NCBI GenBank assembly: GCA_902168105.1
Contig: CABHOY010000058.1
Span: forward strand, 146,588 to 210,587
DNA length: 64,000 bases
Direction: 5' to 3'
From: an uncultured Flavihumibacter sp.
GTDB lineage: Bacteria > Bacteroidota > Bacteroidia > Chitinophagales > Chitinophagaceae
Shown here: positions 1 through 8,886 of the stretch, in pieces
Layout: each line of letters begins with the position of its first letter
How positions within the stretch are numbered: position 1 is the first letter of the stretch
The notes under the pieces: model-generated
Told to the model about the DNA's origin: nothing
The model's input: the letters and a program-made list of their open reading frames with translations, nothing else
Database searches by the model: none
Position numbers and translations under genes: made by a program

Positions 1-299
1 ACCAGCTTTTTAATGTCTGCCTTCGACAATGCAATGGAATCCCGTACTTCAGGATAGCTTTCATACTGGTAATTAAAGTCTACCCGCAATATCAGGGTAT
101 TGACCTTACGGGTTACCAGTTCTTCTTTGATAAATTTGATAAAGGCGTCAAGCGCAGGCTTTCTTGGCGCTCCTATACAGAAACCACGCACAGGCATAAT
201 ACTGTCATTTACAGGCACAGGGGTGGCTGTTGTACTGCTGGCAGATCTGAAGGCCGTTAAAGCGGCAGCCAGCACGCAAAGCAGGAGCACATTTTTCAT
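1..299 (-). CDS. Exported glycosidase-like protein (GH20-like), 5' part only
   Basis: The reading frame begins at the ATG at 299 and stays open to the window edge, giving about 99 residues. It opens with a Lys-Asn followed by a hydrophobic stretch (VLLLCVLAAALTAF) that fits a signal peptide. The segment MPVRGFCIGAPRKPALDAF and then VNTLILRVDFNYQYES resembles the first beta/alpha unit of Bacteroidota proteins annotated as family 20 beta-N-acetylhexosaminidases. That assignment is from memory of the family; no catalytic residue lies in the visible part. A terminator-like hairpin at 361-388 separates it from the corrinoid operon upstream, so it is probably transcribed on its own. It could also be another TIM-barrel hydrolase. 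Confidence 0.6.
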   Translation of the reverse strand, partial: MKNVLLLCVLAAALTAFRSASSTTATPVPVNDSIMPVRGFCIGAPRKPALDAFIKFIKEELVTRKVNTLILRVDFNYQYESYPEVRDSIALSKADIKKL

Positions 300-360
300 A
301 AATGTGGTGTTAAGCATGGAATTGAGTTTAGAGCATGAATACTTGGATAATAAACAGAAA

Positions 361-388
361 GGGCTGTCGCACCTTTAGCGGACAGCCC
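361..388 (-). terminator. Terminator hairpin after the corrinoid-uptake operon
   Basis: Perfect 8-bp stem GGGCTGTC/GACAGCCC with a 12-nt loop lies 29 bp beyond the stop of the 417-1340 gene. On the minus strand it is followed by a T-rich stretch (CCCTTTCTGTTTATT), as expected of an intrinsic terminator. Confidence 0.65.
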
Positions 389-416
389 CTGTAAAATAAG
401 AAAAATTAGCTGCAAA

Positions 417-1340
417 TCATCTCATGTTCAGGTCTTCAGCCCCTCTGATCTCCGTAGAGATCTCCCCTATCTCGTTGTTCCCTTTGTCCTGCTGGCCAGT
501 ATACACTTTCACAAAATCGACGGCCTGTAGCGTAACTGCCTGTCCATTCTCATTTACCGCCCAGGAAATGTCCAGTGAATTATACAAATTGGTGGCGAAA
601 GGATCTTTCACTGCGTCAGTAGCCCAGTTATCCGCATACCCCCAGGCAAAGCCTGTATTGATGTAAGTATCCGCAGTACCAGCGGCAAGGCCGAACGTAC
701 TTTTCAGTAAGGTCCCTTCAAATGTAACAGAGTCCTGGTTAGCCGCAAACAACGGATAATAGCCGTGATCATGGAAAGTGTTGATCATCACCTTACCCGA
801 ACCTCCCCGGTTGTCCTTCCAGGGTACATCTGCTTTACCTCCCGGATTGTAGTAGGTCACCTTATAATGTTTTATTGTCGTAGCAGCATTGTACTCGCTT
901 CCTGCCAGCTCGTACCAGGCGTCGTCAGGCTGACCATTTCCATTTACATCCTGGCTCACCATTACAATGCCGGGTTCTGACAGATCCACAGGAGGTTTAA
1001 CCGGATTACCATAAATAGCCAGATCAGCGCCGCTCTTATTAAGGATGGAATGATCAAACCCAAAAACAACATATCCGCCAAAGGCGCCCAGATGCAAGAG
1101 AGATGCCGTACCTCCGATGATCTTCTGCGCCGCCTCAGGAGTGCCTACACTACTCTCGTTTACAAACTGTCCCGGTGCAGGCTGATAATCAAATACCACA
1201 CTGATATATGGACTGCTGTTATCGGTGACCGGTCTGATATTGGTATCTCCTTGCTTGTCTTCATCCTTTGAACACGAAAACAATACCACTGAAAGCAGTC
1301 CCGCTGCCATCGCACTTTTATTGATCCTTCTTGCGCTCAT
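417..1340 (-). CDS. Surface lipoprotein of the corrinoid-uptake operon
   Basis: This 307-residue protein starts with a lipoprotein signal (hydrophobic run ending LFSC|SKDED, Cys at about residue 23). The mature part contains a stretch with VNGNGQPDDAWYELAG, an Asp/Asn-rich loop that looks calcium-binding, and ends in a region reading EIGEISTEIRGAEDLNMR. It is the last gene of the riboswitch-controlled set, 18 bp after the BtuG-like gene at 1359-2501. Lipoproteins of this kind accompany BtuB/BtuG pairs in Bacteroidota and some (BtuH) bind B12. I infer a surface corrinoid-binding or accessory role. Whether it belongs to the BtuH family cannot be decided by eye. Confidence 0.75.
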   Translation of the reverse strand: MSARRINKSAMAAGLLSVVLFSCSKDEDKQGDTNIRPVTDNSSPYISVVFDYQPAPGQFVNESSVGTPEAAQKIIGGTASLLHLGAFGGYVVFGFDHSILNKSGADLAIYGNPVKPPVDLSEPGIVMVSQDVNGNGQPDDAWYELAGSEYNAATTIKHYKVTYYNPGGKADVPWKDNRGGSGKVMINTFHDHGYYPLFAANQDSVTFEGTLLKSTFGLAAGTADTYINTGFAWGYADNWATDAVKDPFATNLYNSLDISWAVNENGQAVTLQAVDFVKVYTGQQDKGNNEIGEISTEIRGAEDLNMR

Positions 1341-1358
1341 AATAATCAGTTTTACAGG

Positions 1359-2501
1359 TTAATGCCGCACGAACGCGAAATGCCCGGGAATATTTCCCCC
1401 GGTCACGCTCCATTTCTTTTTACCGGCAGGACTAAAGCAATACAAAGTACCCGGCAACAGGTTATCCTTTGCATCGGTTACATAGATCTCTTTCGTAGTA
1501 GGATCTACGGCTACGCCGGATGGTGTTGTGATCTGTTTCTCTGTTCCGTCTGTAATAAACATATTAGCCAGCAAACGCTCGTTCTTAATATCTACAATAC
1601 CATAACTAACGGCATTCTTATTCGTTACATAACTCCATTCAACGCCATAGATATAGGCGCTGTCGCCCGATATCCAGATATCGCTTACAGCACTAGGCAG
1701 AGAATCCTTCACAATATCTTTCTGTGTATCTATCACGTAAAGCTTTGAATGCACATCGTAATAATCCCCACGGGAAGTAACATATACATCACCATACCGG
1801 TCGGCTTTTGCATGGTGCAGGTTAAGCGCCACGTCTATACGTTTTGTCTCGGTGAAGGTATTCATGTTAACCACCGACACTGTTCTTTCAAAGTGTCCCT
1901 GGCTATATCCTCCTGAGTTAGCTACATACATTTTATCGCCTGTAATGGCCATTTCTTCCGGCTGCCTGCCAACGGAAACAGTACGGATAACCTGCAATGT
2001 AGCGGTATCCACTTCCGCCACATAGCCGCTTACGCCGGGTGTGCTGCCCGCTACTGTAGCATACGAACTAACATAAGCCTTTCCCTTATAAAAAGTAATA
2101 TACCGGCAGGATGGAACGTTGATCTGCCCAATACGTTTTGCCGTATGCACATCCATCACCTCCACCTTGTCCGACATCGCGATCACAGCGTATAATTTAC
2201 CTCCGTAGATCTGCAGGTCATTTCCCACATCTCCCAATTCTTTGGTAGCGCCCGGGTTAATCGTACTGTAAATATTACTGCTGTAGATGCCCGTACCGCT
2301 ATTATAATAATCAAGTGTAGCCAGGTTCATCCCCATGTTGCCTTCATTCAGCAGATAAAACCCGTTCCTCAGGCTGTCAGCACCTACATTCGTATCATCC
2401 CCTGGTGTTACACCAGCTCCTTTACGACAAGCCGCAAGTCCTGCAAAAAGGACCATCAGCAACAAGTAATGACGAGGTATATGAAAAGAAGCAAACCGCA
2501 T
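1359..2501 (-). CDS. BtuG-like beta-propeller lipoprotein (DUF5074/YncE type)
   Basis: The 380-residue product has a lipoprotein signal ending LAAC|RKGAG (Cys about residue 25), followed by propeller-like repeats with strand patterns such as GGKLYAVIAMSDKVEVMDV, GDKMYVANSGG and PSGVAVDPTTKEIYVTDA. Its family (DUF5074, YncE-like propellers) includes Bacteroides BtuG, which caps the BtuB barrel on the cell surface and binds cobalamin extremely tightly. It sits 4 bp after the BtuB-like receptor gene, in a transcript led by a cobalamin riboswitch. A corrinoid-capture role is therefore well supported, although the binding residues are not identifiable by eye. It is one of two propellers in this operon. 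Confidence 0.82.
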   Translation of the reverse strand: MRFASFHIPRHYLLLMVLFAGLAACRKGAGVTPGDDTNVGADSLRNGFYLLNEGNMGMNLATLDYYNSGTGIYSSNIYSTINPGATKELGDVGNDLQIYGGKLYAVIAMSDKVEVMDVHTAKRIGQINVPSCRYITFYKGKAYVSSYATVAGSTPGVSGYVAEVDTATLQVIRTVSVGRQPEEMAITGDKMYVANSGGYSQGHFERTVSVVNMNTFTETKRIDVALNLHHAKADRYGDVYVTSRGDYYDVHSKLYVIDTQKDIVKDSLPSAVSDIWISGDSAYIYGVEWSYVTNKNAVSYGIVDIKNERLLANMFITDGTEKQITTPSGVAVDPTTKEIYVTDAKDNLLPGTLYCFSPAGKKKWSVTGGNIPGHFAFVRH

Positions 2502-2505
2502 ACGT

Positions 2506-4533
2506 TTAAAAATTTATACTGGCAGTAAGACGATAATAACGTCCCGGCATCGGGTAGTTGATCACAACATCGTAATACTGGTTAAATACATTATTTAATT
2601 CACCCGTTAGTTTCACCAGTTTATGACTGAGCAGAAAACTGGTCGACACTGACACATCACTGGTATACCAGGGTTCCATGTAATATAGCGGAATATTGGT
2701 ATTCAGGAAATATCTTTCTCCCACATAAATAAAACTATAGTTCACATCCCACTTATTCCATGATGCATGTGCAATGAAAGAACCGCTGTGTATGGGAATA
2801 TAAGCGATCTGGTCTTTGTAGTTGACCTCCTCCGGATTGCTCACGTCCAATGCCTTCTGATAGGTATATTTCACAGAAAAGTCCGTCTTCACGGAGTTTA
2901 ACAGTGCCGGCGATAACTGTATACTGGCGTCTACGCCGTAAATATCAACTGAACCGATGTTCTGCATCATCCACTGAAAATTACGTCCCGGAGAAGCAAC
3001 GATCTTATCTTTCACATGGCTGTAATAAACATCTGCCTGCAGGGAAAAGTATTGCAGGAAGCTTTCGGAGTTTCGCGTATAACCTGTTCCGATATTATAT
3101 TGTTTGGTGTATTCTGGTTTCAATGCCGGATTGCCCACTGTGGCATAATACATGTCGTTGAACGTCGGCATGCGGAAGATGTTCTTGTAGAACGCCCTTA
3201 TCTTCAGGTCTTCTCCCTGGAACGGTTGCCAGGAAGCTAATACCGTAGGGGTTATTGCATGAAAGTCCCGGCCTGCTGTATAGGCTTTCGTCGTTTCATT
3301 AATGATGGAGCTTAGCAGATTTCCCTGTAGCGTTATCGACCCAAGATGTAGTTGCGTAGCCGCTGCGATCAATGTACTATACCGTGTAGGAATTGCAAAG
3401 CGGTCAAGATTGACAGCTGTCATATTGTTCACCTGGAAGTCGGCCGATAGGGCCACATCCCAGAAAGAAGTGATCTTATATTGATTGGCTGCCGACACGT
3501 AATATTCTTTCTGCTGATAGCGGTTCATCAAAGGCCCGTCCACCGTCACAATCGCAGTATCCAGGTAACGGACATAATCATACATGAACTTCGCATTCAG
3601 CAGCAGTGTATACCGTTTCCCGAATGGCTTATTATAAGATGATTGTACGAAGAAATTCCTGTCCCACTGATGTTGTCCGTTGAGGAACTTATTACTGACA
3701 ATAGCGCCAGGCAGCCCTCTTGTTGAGTTATAATAATAAACTTTCGCCTGCCAGGTACTGCTGTCCTTCCCTTGTCCGAACAGCCCTGCTTCCACACGGG
3801 CAGCGTCAATAGCAGCATTCTGCCTCACGGCTGCCGTATCGTACGTACCATTGGTATACCTGAATTTATACTGTCCGTTACCATGCAACCACTCACTGCT
3901 TACAACAGCCGATAAGCGGTCAGACAAGCGTTGCTCAAGCCTTACAGCAGGATTGACCAATCCGAAAGAACCTGTTTTAAAAGATACCTTTCCATGTGCC
4001 TTTTCATTCCCGCGAAAGACAGGCTTACGTGATTGCAGATAGATAGCGGAAGCCGCAGCAAAGCCTCTGGCTGGTTGAAGAAGGGTTCCTTTTTGTGCGT
4101 TGTAAAGATCGATCTGTTCTATATTATCCAGCGAAAAACGGCCCAGGTCAACCGTCCCGTTCTGAGCATTGCCCAACTGTATACCATCATAGAATACCGC
4201 TGTGTGATTCGTGCCCATACTGCGCACATTCAATGTTTTCAATCCTCCCAGTCCGCCGTAGTCTTTTAACTGCACACCGGAAAAGAAACGCACCGCATCC
4301 GCTACTGAGAGACTATTCATCTTTTCCAGCGCAATACCGCTTAATGTTTGTACCGGGGATACAGGATTCGTTCTGTTCGAGAAGATCGTCACGCCCTGTA
4401 ACATTCTGGCAGCTGCCGTGTCTTTTTCAGACGTTGCAGGATGCGCCACTTTATCCTGTGCATGCAGGCCGTAACCGGCTGCAATGCACAGGATAAAAAC
4501 AGATACATATCGTATGTAGTGGCGATTGTCCAA
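2506..4533 (-). CDS. btuB: TonB-dependent corrinoid receptor, BtuB-like
   Basis: A 675-residue outer-membrane TonB-dependent receptor. It has a signal peptide (to about residue 25, ending YGLHAQ) and an N-terminal plug domain (GIALEKMNSLSVADAVRFF, then LKTLNVRSMGTNHTAVFYDG). A 22-strand-type barrel follows, ending in the typical aromatic terminus (YYRLTASINF). No carboxypeptidase-like N-terminal extension is present, which fits BtuB instead of SusC. It lies between two BtuG-like propeller genes (13-bp and 4-bp gaps) and behind a cobalamin riboswitch, so the likely substrate is B12 or another corrinoid. Uptake is expected to be energised by TonB-ExbBD encoded elsewhere. Confidence 0.88.
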   Translation of the reverse strand: MDNRHYIRYVSVFILCIAAGYGLHAQDKVAHPATSEKDTAAARMLQGVTIFSNRTNPVSPVQTLSGIALEKMNSLSVADAVRFFSGVQLKDYGGLGGLKTLNVRSMGTNHTAVFYDGIQLGNAQNGTVDLGRFSLDNIEQIDLYNAQKGTLLQPARGFAAASAIYLQSRKPVFRGNEKAHGKVSFKTGSFGLVNPAVRLEQRLSDRLSAVVSSEWLHGNGQYKFRYTNGTYDTAAVRQNAAIDAARVEAGLFGQGKDSSTWQAKVYYYNSTRGLPGAIVSNKFLNGQHQWDRNFFVQSSYNKPFGKRYTLLLNAKFMYDYVRYLDTAIVTVDGPLMNRYQQKEYYVSAANQYKITSFWDVALSADFQVNNMTAVNLDRFAIPTRYSTLIAAATQLHLGSITLQGNLLSSIINETTKAYTAGRDFHAITPTVLASWQPFQGEDLKIRAFYKNIFRMPTFNDMYYATVGNPALKPEYTKQYNIGTGYTRNSESFLQYFSLQADVYYSHVKDKIVASPGRNFQWMMQNIGSVDIYGVDASIQLSPALLNSVKTDFSVKYTYQKALDVSNPEEVNYKDQIAYIPIHSGSFIAHASWNKWDVNYSFIYVGERYFLNTNIPLYYMEPWYTSDVSVSTSFLLSHKLVKLTGELNNVFNQYYDVVINYPMPGRYYRLTASINF

Positions 4534-4546
4534 ATGTGTCTAATGA

Positions 4547-5605
4547 TTAATGGAAAACAGCCATACCAGGGAAAATGTATCCCTCATAATATACGCTGTG
4601 CTGCAATGCGCCTGTTGTGGCATTGTGTATATAGATCGTAGTATTTGGGTCCGAGCCGTAAACATTGGTATTGCTGTTCAACACCAGGCAATTCTTTGCC
4701 TTATCATACCCGATACCTTTACCGTAAAAATACTGTCCGGCGGGCAACGTGATAAATGGTGCGCTCAGAGAAGCCACATCACCGGTATAACGGTACACTT
4801 TGTTATTTTCGGATATGAAAAAGATAGCATTATCTGTAGCAGATGCTACCATCGAACTATTATAATAGGTCCATTCATTAAAGAAGACAGGAACACCAGT
4901 GGTAATACTGTCCACCGCCAGTGTGGAAGCATTGATCTTCTTCAGCTGTGTAGCTGAAGCAGCATATATATTGCCGTCTTTACCCTGTACAAAGCCGGCT
5001 ACTGCAGTACCCAGTTTCTTTGCAAGGCTATAGTCGTTTGCATTCAGTGCTACGATGCCATCTTTGGCAGACATTACGAAAATGTAGTTACCACTTTTTA
5101 TCATGTCTTTTACTTCACCGTCAACACTTGTGATCTTCGTACCCAAAGCAAGCGGGGACAAAGTAACAGGATATAAACCTACTGCAGTGCTGAGTAATCC
5201 TCTGCTATCGTCCACGCCCACAAAAGCACGGCCATCGTGGCCCGGCAAACTGTCTATACGTCCTGTTTCCTTCAGTGTTTTCGCATCGGTAACAACGAAG
5301 GGGCCATCATATTTTCCTACGAGGTACAGCTTTCCGTTGTAAACAGTGCCAAACTCCATTGAAGTGGTCGGAGTACCCAGCTTTTTACCAGGGTTCTCGG
5401 CCGAATAAGCACGCTGGTACATGGTATCCAGGTCATAGTCATAGAAATTGATATCTCCGGACGCCACATTGAACTGTCCTTCACTGATCACGTAAAAACC
5501 ATTGTCATACTTGCCGGGAGCCGGTGCAATATTATTATCATCCTTACAGGACGCCACTGCTAACAGTAAGCCGGCAAATAACCAGGAGCGTAAATTTTTA
5601 TGCAT
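4547..5605 (-). CDS. BtuG-like beta-propeller lipoprotein, first gene of the operon
   Basis: This 352-residue lipoprotein (signal ending LLLAVASC|KDDNN, Cys about residue 20) has DUF5074-type propeller repeats. The opening NGFYVISEGQFNVASGDINF parallels NGFYLLNEGNMGMNLATLD in the downstream propeller, so the two are paralogues. It is the first gene after the cobalamin riboswitch and precedes btuB by 13 bp. By analogy to BtuG it should cover the receptor on the cell surface and hand corrinoid to it. Why this operon has two divergent propellers is unclear; one may form the complex with this BtuB and the other may bind a different corrinoid. Confidence 0.8.
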   Translation of the reverse strand: MHKNLRSWLFAGLLLAVASCKDDNNIAPAPGKYDNGFYVISEGQFNVASGDINFYDYDLDTMYQRAYSAENPGKKLGTPTTSMEFGTVYNGKLYLVGKYDGPFVVTDAKTLKETGRIDSLPGHDGRAFVGVDDSRGLLSTAVGLYPVTLSPLALGTKITSVDGEVKDMIKSGNYIFVMSAKDGIVALNANDYSLAKKLGTAVAGFVQGKDGNIYAASATQLKKINASTLAVDSITTGVPVFFNEWTYYNSSMVASATDNAIFFISENNKVYRYTGDVASLSAPFITLPAGQYFYGKGIGYDKAKNCLVLNSNTNVYGSDPNTTIYIHNATTGALQHSVYYEGYIFPGMAVFH

Positions 5606-5784
5606 ACTTAGAACGTTTATTTCAGTTGATAGATATCCGTCCTTCTTTCACCTGTACAGACCTATGCAGGACCTCCTACAGCGACTTTGGTAACGGTACT
5701 CTATAGATCGATAAATAAGAAACTGAGCCTCATACAAGCTGTAATTTCATTCAATGTCCTTCTCCCGAAAACACCGGATGTTTG

Positions 5785-5976
5785 TTGCCATTGGCAGGTC
5801 TTCTGGCTCTCCTGCTTTTTCCGGGCCTTCCCGTTCGCCTGTAGGCGGACAGTGGCAGTTGGAGATTGATTGTCCGGAAAAACCGATCGTTATTACAATG
5901 CAGGATCACAGCTACGGGGATAGCTCCGGATTTACACCGGATTCCCTATTAATTCACCGTCAGGTGAAACCAAATG
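5785..5976 (-). promoter_or_regulatory. Cobalamin riboswitch (AdoCbl/B12 leader)
   Basis: Read on the minus strand, the leader contains GGGAATCCGGTGTAAATCCG (5927-5946), the downstream CCCCGTAGCTGTGA (5906-5919), the B12 box GCCACTG (5850-5856) and, near the 3' end, AGCCAGAAGACCTGCC (5793-5808). These are the conserved core elements of the cobalamin riboswitch in the correct order and spacing. It lies about 180 nt before the first BtuG-like gene. Binding of cobalamin should switch off expression of the downstream uptake operon. The exact 5' and 3' ends are approximate. Confidence 0.95.
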
Positions 5977-5982
5977 CGGGCA

Positions 5983-6013
5983 CAAACCTACTGTATGACC
6001 AGTTAATATCCAA
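5983..6013 (-). promoter_or_regulatory. Promoter of the corrinoid-uptake operon
   Basis: On the minus strand TTG (6011-6013) is followed after exactly 20 nt by TAGGTTTG (5983-5990). This matches the Bacteroidota promoter TTG-N19-22-TAnnTTTG. Transcription would start near 5976, just before the riboswitch aptamer. Confidence 0.7.
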
Positions 6014-6058
6014 AAAGAAAAATCCGTAGTATCTTGCCGCAAATTCAAAACTGTTCTG

Positions 6059-7954
6059 TTGAAACATCTATTCCTGCTGGTAGCATCTTTCGCCATAAGT
6101 TACACCGGCTACGCCCAAAGCCCGCTCAATAAGACGGTTTCCGTTGATGCTGACCGCCAATCCCTTGCCCAGGTACTAGATAATATTAGCATGCAGGGCG
6201 GTTTTCATTTTTCCTATGTAAAAGAATTTATTCATGACGATAGCCTCGTAACAATACATGTCACCGACAAATCTGTTAAACAGGTCCTCGATATTTTATT
6301 CCAGGGTAACTTCCAGTTTCGCGAGATCGGTAATCAGATCATCATACAGCCCGGTACCTCCGCCAAAGAGAAATGGTTTGTGGTAAGCGGCCATGTAAAT
6401 GACGCCCACACCGGGAAACCCATCAACAACGCCAGCGTCTATGAAAGGGTACAACTGATCTCCACCATGACCAATGAACAAGGTTATTTCAGGATACGCC
6501 TGCGCGAAAGAGAAAGGAGCGCCACCATGCTCACCGTCAGTAAAGAACTATATCGCGATACGATCATGTTGCTGACCGCCGGACATGACCAGGAAGTGAA
6601 CGCGAACATCAAACCGGCTCCTCCCATACAACTCTCTATAGTAGATGTGAGCCAGCACTCCCACGTAGAACAGACCATGTTCGGAAAGTTCTTCCTCTCC
6701 TCCCGCCAGCGGATGCAGAGTCTTAACCTGAGTGACTTCTTTACCAAACAGCCATACCAGTACTCACTCGTACCAGCTCTTGGCACACACGGAAAGATCG
6801 GCTCCCAGGTGATCAATAAGTTTTCTCTTAACCTGATCGGTGGTTATACCGCTGGTCTTAGCGGGGTAGAATTGGCCGGTGTGTTCAACATTGATCAGAA
6901 GGATGTGAAGTGGGTACAGGCGGCAGGCGTGTTTAATATTGTCGGCGGACATCTTACCGGTGTACAGATAGCTGGCGTACATAATCATACCATGGACTCG
7001 CTGAAAGGTGTACAGGCCGCAGGCGTAAGCAATGTGCTCAAACACGGCTTCAGGGGCGTACAGCTGAGTGGCGTATATAACCAGACCGGTAGCGATTCAA
7101 AAGGGGCACAGTTCTCCGGCGCCATTAACCATACTGCCGGAACAACCGAGGGTATCCAGGCTGCCGGTGCAATAAACGTATCGCGCGGTACTGTTCATGG
7201 CGCCCAGATGGCAGGCGCTATCAACTACGGCCAGGGAATCGGCGGGGCACAGATCGCAGGTGCCGTGAATGTCAACATCGACACGACCAACGGTGCCCAG
7301 ATCGCCGGCGCCATTAACTACACCAAATCGGTCAAGGGCGTACAGATCGCAGGTGCTGTGAACGTCGCCATAGACACCGTTTCAGGTGCACAGATATCCG
7401 GCGTTGTCAACTATACACGCGTCCTCAAAGGTGTACAGATCGGCATAGTGAACTATGCTGATTCATCCGATGGATACAGCATTGGGCTTTTCAGTTTCGT
7501 CAGAAGAGGATACCATCAGGTGCAGGTCTATACCAATGAGGTCCTTGACCTCAACATCGCTTATAAATCCGGCAACCGCAAATTATATAGTCTCCTGTTG
7601 GCAGGTGTGAGCCTGAGCGATAAACATGCATATTCCTTCGGTTATGGTATCGGCCATGAGTTCAAACTAAAATCAGCCAATACCATCTCTACCGAACTGA
7701 CATCCCAGGCGCTGTACGTGGGTAACTGGAATTCGACAAACTCTATGGCCAGACTGCAAATAGCCTGGAATCACAGGCTGACTAAAAACATTAATCTCTT
7801 TGCAGGCCCAAGCTTCACTGTGTATTATAGCGACAAACACGATGTATCCGATCCGGATCATGAAATAAAGGTCCCCAGGCATTATAGCCCCTTCGATCTG
7901 GGCGGCGGAGTAACGGCCTGGTTTGGCTGGCATATCGGCATCGGGTTTTTCTAG
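6059..7954 (+). CDS. STN-domain surface-repeat protein
   Basis: A 631-residue exported protein. It starts at a TTG codon, since no ATG precedes the signal peptide MKHLFLLVASFAISYTGYAQ. Residues of about 25-100 form an STN domain (LNKTVSVDADRQSLAQVLDN...). Residues of about 120-190 look like a carboxypeptidase-regulatory beta-sandwich (FVVSGHVNDAHTGKPINNAS). From about 260 to 465 come 13 repeats of the form G[VA]Q-x-[AS]G[VA]-x-N, one every 16-19 residues, like LA_2272-type surface repeats, and a beta-rich end follows that could be a small barrel. There is no TonB plug despite the STN domain. It is divergent from the riboswitch operon; function unknown. Confidence 0.8.
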   Translation: MKHLFLLVASFAISYTGYAQSPLNKTVSVDADRQSLAQVLDNISMQGGFHFSYVKEFIHDDSLVTIHVTDKSVKQVLDILFQGNFQFREIGNQIIIQPGTSAKEKWFVVSGHVNDAHTGKPINNASVYERVQLISTMTNEQGYFRIRLRERERSATMLTVSKELYRDTIMLLTAGHDQEVNANIKPAPPIQLSIVDVSQHSHVEQTMFGKFFLSSRQRMQSLNLSDFFTKQPYQYSLVPALGTHGKIGSQVINKFSLNLIGGYTAGLSGVELAGVFNIDQKDVKWVQAAGVFNIVGGHLTGVQIAGVHNHTMDSLKGVQAAGVSNVLKHGFRGVQLSGVYNQTGSDSKGAQFSGAINHTAGTTEGIQAAGAINVSRGTVHGAQMAGAINYGQGIGGAQIAGAVNVNIDTTNGAQIAGAINYTKSVKGVQIAGAVNVAIDTVSGAQISGVVNYTRVLKGVQIGIVNYADSSDGYSIGLFSFVRRGYHQVQVYTNEVLDLNIAYKSGNRKLYSLLLAGVSLSDKHAYSFGYGIGHEFKLKSANTISTELTSQALYVGNWNSTNSMARLQIAWNHRLTKNINLFAGPSFTVYYSDKHDVSDPDHEIKVPRHYSPFDLGGGVTAWFGWHIGIGFF

Positions 7955-7963
7955 ATTATTTGG

Positions 7964-7971
7964 TATTTTTG
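7964..7971 (+). promoter_or_regulatory. Possible -7 box for aguBA
   Basis: TATTTTTG matches the Bacteroidota -7 consensus TAnnTTTG, 40 bp before the aguB start codon. No good TTG element is found 19-22 nt upstream, so the call is weak. Confidence 0.35.
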
Positions 7972-8010
7972 CGCCTTCATTTTTCTAACGGTTAAATTTA
8001 AACTCAGGTA

Positions 8011-8886
8011 ATGTCAAAAGTTAAAGTAGGTTTTGTGCAGATGTCCTGCAGCAATGACAAGGCTGAAAACCTTGCCAAAGCCAGCAAGGGGATCCGTGAT
8101 GCAGCTGCTAAAGGCGCGCAGATTGTATGTTTGCAGGAATTGTTCACTTCCCTTTATTTCTGTGATGTGGAGGATTATGATAACTTCTCCCTGGCAGAAC
8201 CTATTCCCGGTCCGTCTACCGACTCCCTTCAGAAAGTAGCGGCAGAACTGGGCGTGGTGATCATCGCCTCCCTGTTTGAAAAACGTGCGCAGGGTATCTA
8301 CCACAACACCACCGCTGTTCTCGATGCAGACGGCGCCTACCTGGGTAAATACCGTAAAATGCATATTCCGGATGATCCGGCTTATTACGAGAAATTCTAC
8401 TTCACCCCGGGCGACCTGGGTTATAAAGTCTTCAAGACCAAATTCGCTACCATCGGTGTCCTGATCTGCTGGGACCAGTGGTATCCGGAAGCTGCAAGGA
8501 TCACTGCCCTCATGGGTGCTGAAGTGCTGTTCTACCCGACTGCTATCGGCTGGGCTACTTCCCAGGACGATTCCACCAACACAGAGCAATACAATGCATG
8601 GCAGACCATCCAGCGCAGCCACGCCATCGCCAATGGCCTACACGTAGTTAGCGTGAACCGTGTAGGCTTCGAACAGGACGGCCTGATGAAGTTCTGGGGT
8701 GGTTCTTTCATCTCCAATCCTTTTGGCACTATCATCTACCAGGCGTCTCACGACCAGGAAGAAGTGTACGTACAGGAACTGGACCTGGGCGTTACCGACA
8801 GGTACCGTACCCACTGGCCTTTCATGCGCGACAGAAGAATTGACTCTTACGCTCCTATCACCAAAAGATTTATCGACGAAGCATAA
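8011..8886 (+). CDS. aguB: N-carbamoylputrescine amidase
   Basis: A 291-residue nitrilase-superfamily (carbon-nitrogen hydrolase) enzyme that hydrolyses N-carbamoylputrescine to putrescine, CO2 and ammonia. The catalytic triad is visible: Glu in CLQELFTSLYF (about residue 43), Lys in YRKMHIPDDPAYYEKFYFTP (about 116) and Cys in GVLICWDQWYPEAAR (about 153). The full sequence, including SHDQEEVYVQELDL near the end, fits the AguB subgroup closely. The stop codon overlaps the aguA start (TAATG at 8884-8888), so the two genes are translationally coupled. The cytoplasmic pair turns agmatine into putrescine. Confidence 0.95.
   Translation: MSKVKVGFVQMSCSNDKAENLAKASKGIRDAAAKGAQIVCLQELFTSLYFCDVEDYDNFSLAEPIPGPSTDSLQKVAAELGVVIIASLFEKRAQGIYHNTTAVLDADGAYLGKYRKMHIPDDPAYYEKFYFTPGDLGYKVFKTKFATIGVLICWDQWYPEAARITALMGAEVLFYPTAIGWATSQDDSTNTEQYNAWQTIQRSHAIANGLHVVSVNRVGFEQDGLMKFWGGSFISNPFGTIIYQASHDQEEVYVQELDLGVTDRYRTHWPFMRDRRIDSYAPITKRFIDEA

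Noticed and set aside
5754..6029. Open frame on the plus strand across the riboswitch
   Set aside because: It is the complement of the cobalamin riboswitch and promoter; the translated sequence has no protein-like pattern.
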